In this document: positions 4,197-6,061 of the stretch, one piece after another
Position numbering within the stretch: position 1 is the first letter of the stretch
Layout of the letters: each line of letters begins with the position of its first letter
Source of the DNA: Tannerella sp.
GTDB lineage: Bacteria > Bacteroidota > Bacteroidia > Bacteroidales > Tannerellaceae
Direction: 5' to 3'
Length of the DNA stretch: 6,061 nt
Assembly: GCA_031283915.1 (NCBI GenBank)
Contig: JAITAY010000205.1
Location: 1 to 6,061 of the forward strand
The notes under the pieces: generated by a model
What the model was told of the DNA's origin: nothing
Database searches by the model: none
The model's input: the letters and a program-made list of their open reading frames with translations, nothing else
Made by a program: the position numbers and the translations under genes

Positions 4197-6061
4197 TCAT
4201 TCTCCGATCATGATCTTGTACGCCTTTCCTTCCGCCACCACGATATACATCCCAAGCGGTAACTGCGCTGTCACCGTTTCGCCAGCGAGATGCGGCAGTG
4301 TTTTCAGCAGTTGTCCGGTTACAGCATATACCCGTGCTTCGCCGGCGGTTGCGGCCGCGATGTACAGTGTCCGGTCACCAGCCCATACCCTGGCTGTCGG
4401 AACCGTTTCGTTCGCCGTCTCGAGCGTATTTACCTGAATCTTTATCTGGATGTTCGGTATCCCGACCGGGATGCGGACGGTGTACGAACCATCGGCCTGC
4501 GGCGTGATAAGGACGTCGGTCTTGGGGACGGTCTCGACGGTCAACGACGGTCGCGAAAGCCCCTGCATCGGCGCCTGCGGTGTTAACGTGAAGATGAAGT
4601 CCGTACCGCTTGCCACGTAGTGAACACCCGCCGGAGGATTACTCGTCATACCCGGCACCTGCGGGAGAAATACCTGGCGTTTCTGCGAGCCAGGAACCGC
4701 GTAACACGGGATCGTTACCGTCACCCAGCCTTCAACCGGTTTATAATTGTTTGAAGGGTGCGTATAGATCACCTTCAGCTCGTACGTACCGCAATTGGCA
4801 ATCCAGCGATCCGGTTCCGCCCAGGCATAGCCCGGAAGCAACGGGAAATCGTGCAGGTAGTTCCCCTCATGGCTGACGACGGTCGTGTCCTGGAGGACGG
4901 GAAAGGTCAGTGTCGCAGGCGCCACAGTGATGGAGAACGGCTGGCCGCTGACGGCGGGAGCATCTGTTCGGGAAGCCGTATGCGTATGCGTACCGACATC
5001 ACCTGCCGGCGTGGTGGACGGCTCGTCCCACGTCCAGCCTGCGGGCAGCGGCACGTCTGCCAGCGTCTGTCCGTAAGTGGCCACAAGGTGACTGATGCGC
5101 AGAATCTTTCCGTCAACGATTTCCACCATGTAATTGCCGCCGGTCGTGAAAGTTGATCCTGTGATGCTTCCATCAGCTACGATGGCATCCACGGTTTGTC
5201 CCGGCGCCAATGTTATGCCAAGCCGGACGGCGCCACCCGTGAAGTCAGCGGCTCCACTCACGGCAAGGGTATTAAGGTTGCCGAAGTCGAGCGTTGCGTT
5301 ATCTGTGGCGGTGAGAGAGGCAATCGTATATTTGCCGGCGCCGCTATGAGCAAGGTCGAGCGTTGCGCCGTTTTGCAGCGTCACATCGCCGGACTTGAGC
5401 GCGTCGGCGTGATTGAGTTTCAGTTTGCCGTCAACGGTTACACCGCCGGCGAACGTATTCGATGCATTTCCGAGTATAAGGGTGGCACCGCCGGTAACCG
5501 TACAGCTCTCGAAATCGAGCGCGTTGTTAAAGGTTGCCTGCGTATTCGCACCCGCAACTGTGAGTACGCCCGTAGCGGCTGCGCTTGCACCACCCGTAAT
5601 TTGGGCGTTGGAGAACGTGTAATTGCCGCCGGAAACGGTGAGACCTGCCACGGTTGCCGCGGCGTCCACATCCACGGTCTGCGGCGCGGCGCCGGAGAAG
5701 GTCACGAAGTCGTTGTTCAGAAAAGCGATGCGGTCGTCTTTGTACGGGTCGTCGGCAAGTATCCAGTTGGATTCGTCGGTAACCGCGCTGCCGGAGTAAT
5801 GCCACTTGCTGTCGAGCGTGCCGGCGCTCCAGACGAGATTGCGGTTAGAGGCAGTGAGCTTGATTTTGAGCGCCCCTTGTTCGTATTGAATCTCTGCTGA
5901 CTCTGTTGACAGGCGATGACCGAGATTGATGATTTTGCCGAGAATCACACCTTTGTTGTCCGTGCCATATTTGATGGTACCGGTAGCCTCCAGAATCGTA
6001 TAAGTCCCTGCCGGTAACCCGACCGGAAAATTGAGGTTGACGGTTGTCGGGTTGGAAGCAT
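4197..6061 (-). CDS. Adhesin-like exported protein with beta-repeat passenger, Ig-like modules and T9SS-like C-terminus (5' end outside window)
   Basis: The frame stays open through the right edge, giving 620 C-terminal residues; the GTG at 5948 is internal because coding continues upstream (LPAGTYTILEATGTI). Visible residues about 1-75 match the link between passenger repeats (LPAGTYTIL, NLVWSAGT). Residues about 75-310 are rich in Gly, Ala, Thr and Asn, with autotransporter-associated beta-strand repeats (NTFAGGVTVDGKLKL, ALKSGDVTLQNGATLDL) predicted to form a beta-helix. Residues about 327-380 resemble an Ig-like module (TYGQTLADVPLPAGWTW...GDVGTHTHTA); about 385-450 looks like a diverged second one (LHDFPLLPGYAWAEPD...GTYELKVIYTHP). 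The last 65 residues (LYIAAATAGEARVYAVTGQL...LPLGMYIVVAEGKAYKIMIGE) fit the T9SS type A sorting-domain pattern used in Bacteroidales for outer-membrane export and anchoring. There is no beta-barrel, so it is not a classical type V autotransporter. A surface adhesion role is inferred; the ligand is unknown. It ends at TGA before an intrinsic terminator. Confidence 0.85.
   Translation of the reverse strand, partial: ASNPTTVNLNFPVGLPAGTYTILEATGTIKYGTDNKGVILGKIINLGHRLSTESAEIQYEQGALKIKLTASNRNLVWSAGTLDSKWHYSGSAVTDESNWILADDPYKDDRIAFLNNDFVTFSGAAPQTVDVDAAATVAGLTVSGGNYTFSNAQITGGASAAATGVLTVAGANTQATFNNALDFESCTVTGGATLILGNASNTFAGGVTVDGKLKLNHADALKSGDVTLQNGATLDLAHSGAGKYTIASLTATDNATLDFGNLNTLAVSGAADFTGGAVRLGITLAPGQTVDAIVADGSITGSTFTTGGNYMVEIVDGKILRISHLVATYGQTLADVPLPAGWTWDEPSTTPAGDVGTHTHTASRTDAPAVSGQPFSITVAPATLTFPVLQDTTVVSHEGNYLHDFPLLPGYAWAEPDRWIANCGTYELKVIYTHPSNNYKPVEGWVTVTIPCYAVPGSQKRQVFLPQVPGMTSNPPAGVHYVASGTDFIFTLTPQAPMQGLSRPSLTVETVPKTDVLITPQADGSYTVRIPVGIPNIQIKIQVNTLETANETVPTARVWAGDRTLYIAAATAGEARVYAVTGQLLKTLPHLAGETVTAQLPLGMYIVVAEGKAYKIMIGE

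Noticed and set aside
5196..5900. A 234-codon plus-strand frame
   Set aside because: It lies entirely antisense inside the adhesin coding region, where the GC-rich repetitive codons leave the opposite frame open; its translation shows no domain.

Overview
The window looks like chromosomal DNA of a member of the Bacteroidota, most likely the order Bacteroidales. Four signs point there. The protein at the left edge carries tandem lamin-tail domains. The protein at the right edge ends in a module resembling the type IX secretion (T9SS) C-terminal sorting domain. The one gene whose start is visible has a Bacteroides-style promoter (TTG, 20 bases, TAATTTTG) and no Shine-Dalgarno sequence. The intergenic DNA holds AT-rich heptamer repeats. 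I cannot name a genus from sequence alone.

Layout: (1) 3-1277, plus strand: the 3' part of a cell-surface or secreted protein with two lamin-tail domains and a FlgD-like Ig C-terminus; its start lies outside the window. (2) 1278-1871: a long intergenic region with no convincing gene, holding repeat element copy A (about 1625-1813) and two hairpins next to the following gene's stop codon. (3) 1872-3629, minus strand: a complete 585-residue SWIM zinc-finger protein. (4) 3630-4196: its promoter, repeat element copy B (3743-3956), a compact inverted-repeat structure (3982-4078), and the terminator of the next gene (4108-4144). (5) 4197-6061, minus strand: the C-terminal 620 residues of a large beta-rich adhesin-like exported protein with passenger-type beta repeats, Ig-like modules and a T9SS-like C-terminus; its start lies outside the window.

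The three genes do not look like one operon. The lamin-tail gene converges on the SWIM gene. The adhesin gene has its own intrinsic terminator more than 450 bases before the SWIM promoter. The two outer genes probably encode exported surface proteins, while the SWIM protein is probably cytoplasmic.

The most unusual content is intergenic. Copies A and B bracket the SWIM gene. Their roughly 110-base cores align at about 81% only when one is reverse-complemented, yet both are followed on the same side by a heptamer array (AATCATT/AACCATT) and a related 43-base tail in the same orientation. Copy B has 41/40-base terminal inverted repeats whose heptamer differences are all G.U-compatible in a plus-strand RNA. 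A 14-base perfect direct repeat (1501-1514 and 3954-3967) also brackets the whole segment. These are hand alignments; I found no transposase, CRISPR array, tRNA or rRNA.
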